A DNA stretch of 64,000 bases from Melampsora larici-populina 98AG31 (taxonomy: Eukaryota > Basidiomycota > Pucciniomycetes > Pucciniales > Melampsoraceae): NCBI RefSeq assembly GCF_000204055.1, contig NW_006768771.1, positions 1,885,681 to 1,949,680 of the forward strand, given 5' to 3'. Shown piece after piece: positions 62,849 through 64,000 of the stretch (position 1 is its first letter; every line of letters starts with the position of its first letter). A program made the translations under genes and the position numbers. A model generated the notes under the pieces. That model was not told where the DNA came from. It did no database searches and saw only the letters and a list, made by a program, of their open reading frames with translations.

Positions 62849-64000
62849 TTACTTTGCCTTTCCACTTCCCCCGTATTTTGGTCCGTTCGTATCACCTTTG
62901 CGATCATCACGTCTATTGTCACGACGCCAGGAATTACCACCTTCTCCTCTGCAATTATCATGAAGGTCATTATCACGACTTCCACCATTACGATCTTTGC
63001 GACCATCGCGACCATCACGACCATCGCGACCGTGAGACACCCAACCGCCTCCTCTACCCCTTCCACGAACATTCCGACCAGAGTTTCTACGATCCTCGTA
63101 ATGAGCGTAACTTGAGCTACCTGGTCCATCGTACACAGGGTGGTTTGAGTGCTGATTTGCGTGTTGCCAAGACCTGGCGTTAGGTTTACCATGATGGGTA
63201 GCATGCAAACCATTCCCAGAGGGAGTCGTTACATTGTAAGTATTGTAACTATTATAATTCATGACTTCGCCGGATATGGGATTAATGTGACTTTTAGGTT
63301 GACCGTCCGAATAAGGATTGATTTCAGCCCAACGAGGTAAGAGATCACCTAGTCGTTCAGTTTCATTTCAAGCTTCTCGTTCTCTATTCTCGTCTTGGAT
63401 GGCGGGGTTGGCTAACTTCCCATCTTTGTTCCTGAAAGTCATCACAGTAGTTCTGATAGCCTGGTCATATCAAAGGGCCATGATCCAGGAGACGCGCTCT
63501 CTTTTAATCGCTAGGACATTTTCGCGATGAATCAGGAATTTGTTGGCTAGACCGTTGTGATTGTAATGACGCAAATAGGCAAGGAATAAATCGAATGCAG
63601 TTACCCATTCACCAAAACTCATCTTCCACTCATCGGGGATTGCCAGGCCAGTATACTTTTCATCGTCTTTCTTATCCTTCTTGTTGCGTAAGGAATATTT
63701 CATTAATTCTTGCTTCAACCACATGGTGTTAAACACTGATAAAGGGATGTATCCGTCCATAGGCTTCATTTTAGACTCAAAATGTGGTGATAGAGCTACA
63801 AGTCCGTTGACCCCGATACCGGCTTTGCCAACTTCGACCGTTACTTTGTCTGAAGTACTAGGTGTGTCGTCTTTGGTCAAGTCGACCTGGATTCTAGTCT
63901 TATCGGCCGGGGTTCTCACTCTAGATGGGACAGCAGGAGTTGCAGCCGCAGAGATCTGGGAAAGCGGAGTCGTAGTATTTGCAAGTGCTGACGAGACATT
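62849..64000 (-). pseudogene. Gag-like ORF of the DIRS-type element, partial and broken
   Basis: Minus strand; the frame is open at the window edge, so its start is outside. N-terminal part (PHFESKMKPMDGYIPLSVFN, WKMSFGEWVTAFDLFLAYL) is the folded Gag segment; the C-terminus is low complexity and basic with RGRGRGGG and repeated RDGRDGRDGR, an RGG-like RNA-binding tail. In-frame TGA codons at 63470-63472 (ALxYDQAI, where Arg is usual) and 63368-63370 break it; downstream sequence stays in frame to 62849. Confidence 0.8.

Larger units (their letters stand above)
58253..64000 (-). mobile_element. DIRS/Ngaro-type tyrosine-recombinase retrotransposon, partial
   Basis: Reading the minus strand: Gag-like (from beyond 64000 to 62849), RT/RNase H (62529-60755), tyrosine recombinase (60537-59500), then a 243-bp repeat (59314-59072), a 577-bp unique stretch, and a second copy of the repeat (58494-58253). 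Recombinase instead of DDE integrase, and RT without protease, define YR retroelements. The pair of direct repeats downstream of the recombinase fits the B1-A2-B2 part of the split direct repeats of Ngaro/PAT elements; A1 would lie outside the window. Gag and RT are broken, the recombinase is intact. Confidence 0.85.

Noticed and set aside
62756..63183. Plus-strand His/Thr-rich frames opposite Gag
   Set aside because: Antisense shadows of the RDGRDGR-encoding repeat of Gag.

Overview
This window is nuclear DNA of a basidiomycete, most likely a rust fungus (Pucciniales, Melampsora- or Puccinia-like). The evidence is dense 55-120 nt introns, an AT-leaning base composition, fungus-specific genes (elongation factor eEF3, a Cdc45 of fungal layout, a carotenoid oxygenase), a small secreted-protein gene of the kind common in rusts, and heavy load of several transposon classes. 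Gene models below were spliced by hand; for every protein gene the exon sum is divisible by three and, where the family is known, conserved residues continue across each junction.

Layout. 1-33.5 kb is a gene-rich block: aromatic amino-acid decarboxylase family enzyme (+, 0.99-3.58 kb), carotenoid cleavage oxygenase (+, 4.6-6.8), CDC45 (+, 7.9-10.5), an unrecognised 754-aa protein (+, 11.8-14.7), a USP7/Ubp15-type deubiquitinase (+, 16.7-21.2), translation elongation factor 3 (+, 23.0-26.8), a single-pass membrane protein (-, 28.5-30.0) and an Rrn11/TAF1A-like Pol I factor (+, 31.6-32.6). 48.6-58 kb is a second host block with several MITEs, a candidate secreted effector (-, 52.0-53.0) and the ribosome-biogenesis factor TSR1 (+, 55.1-57.8).

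The most interesting region is 33,522-48,585. It is bounded by 95-bp terminal inverted repeats that differ at one base and is flanked by TA on both sides, as expected for a Tc1/mariner (IS630) superfamily transposon. Inside are two convergent genes: a DD34E transposase at the right end and a ten-or-more-exon companion gene at the left, ending in a SAM-like domain. The element was hit later by a complete 6.7-kb Copia retrotransposon inside the companion gene's coding sequence (5-bp duplication ATGTT), by a 29-bp palindromic insertion in the same exon, and by a 1.63-kb AT-rich insertion inside the transposase (6-bp duplication TCACCA). Taking these away leaves a roughly 6.7-kb two-gene element, large for Tc1/mariner, with an intact 610-codon companion frame. 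I regard this as the best candidate for an undescribed system here.

58.25-64 kb is a tyrosine-recombinase retrotransposon of the DIRS/Ngaro type on the minus strand (Gag, RT/RNase H, recombinase, then two 242-bp direct repeats), running off the right edge. Its Gag and RT frames, and the Copia frame, are broken only by TGA stops plus one frameshift, a pattern fitting CGA to TGA (methyl-CpG) decay.
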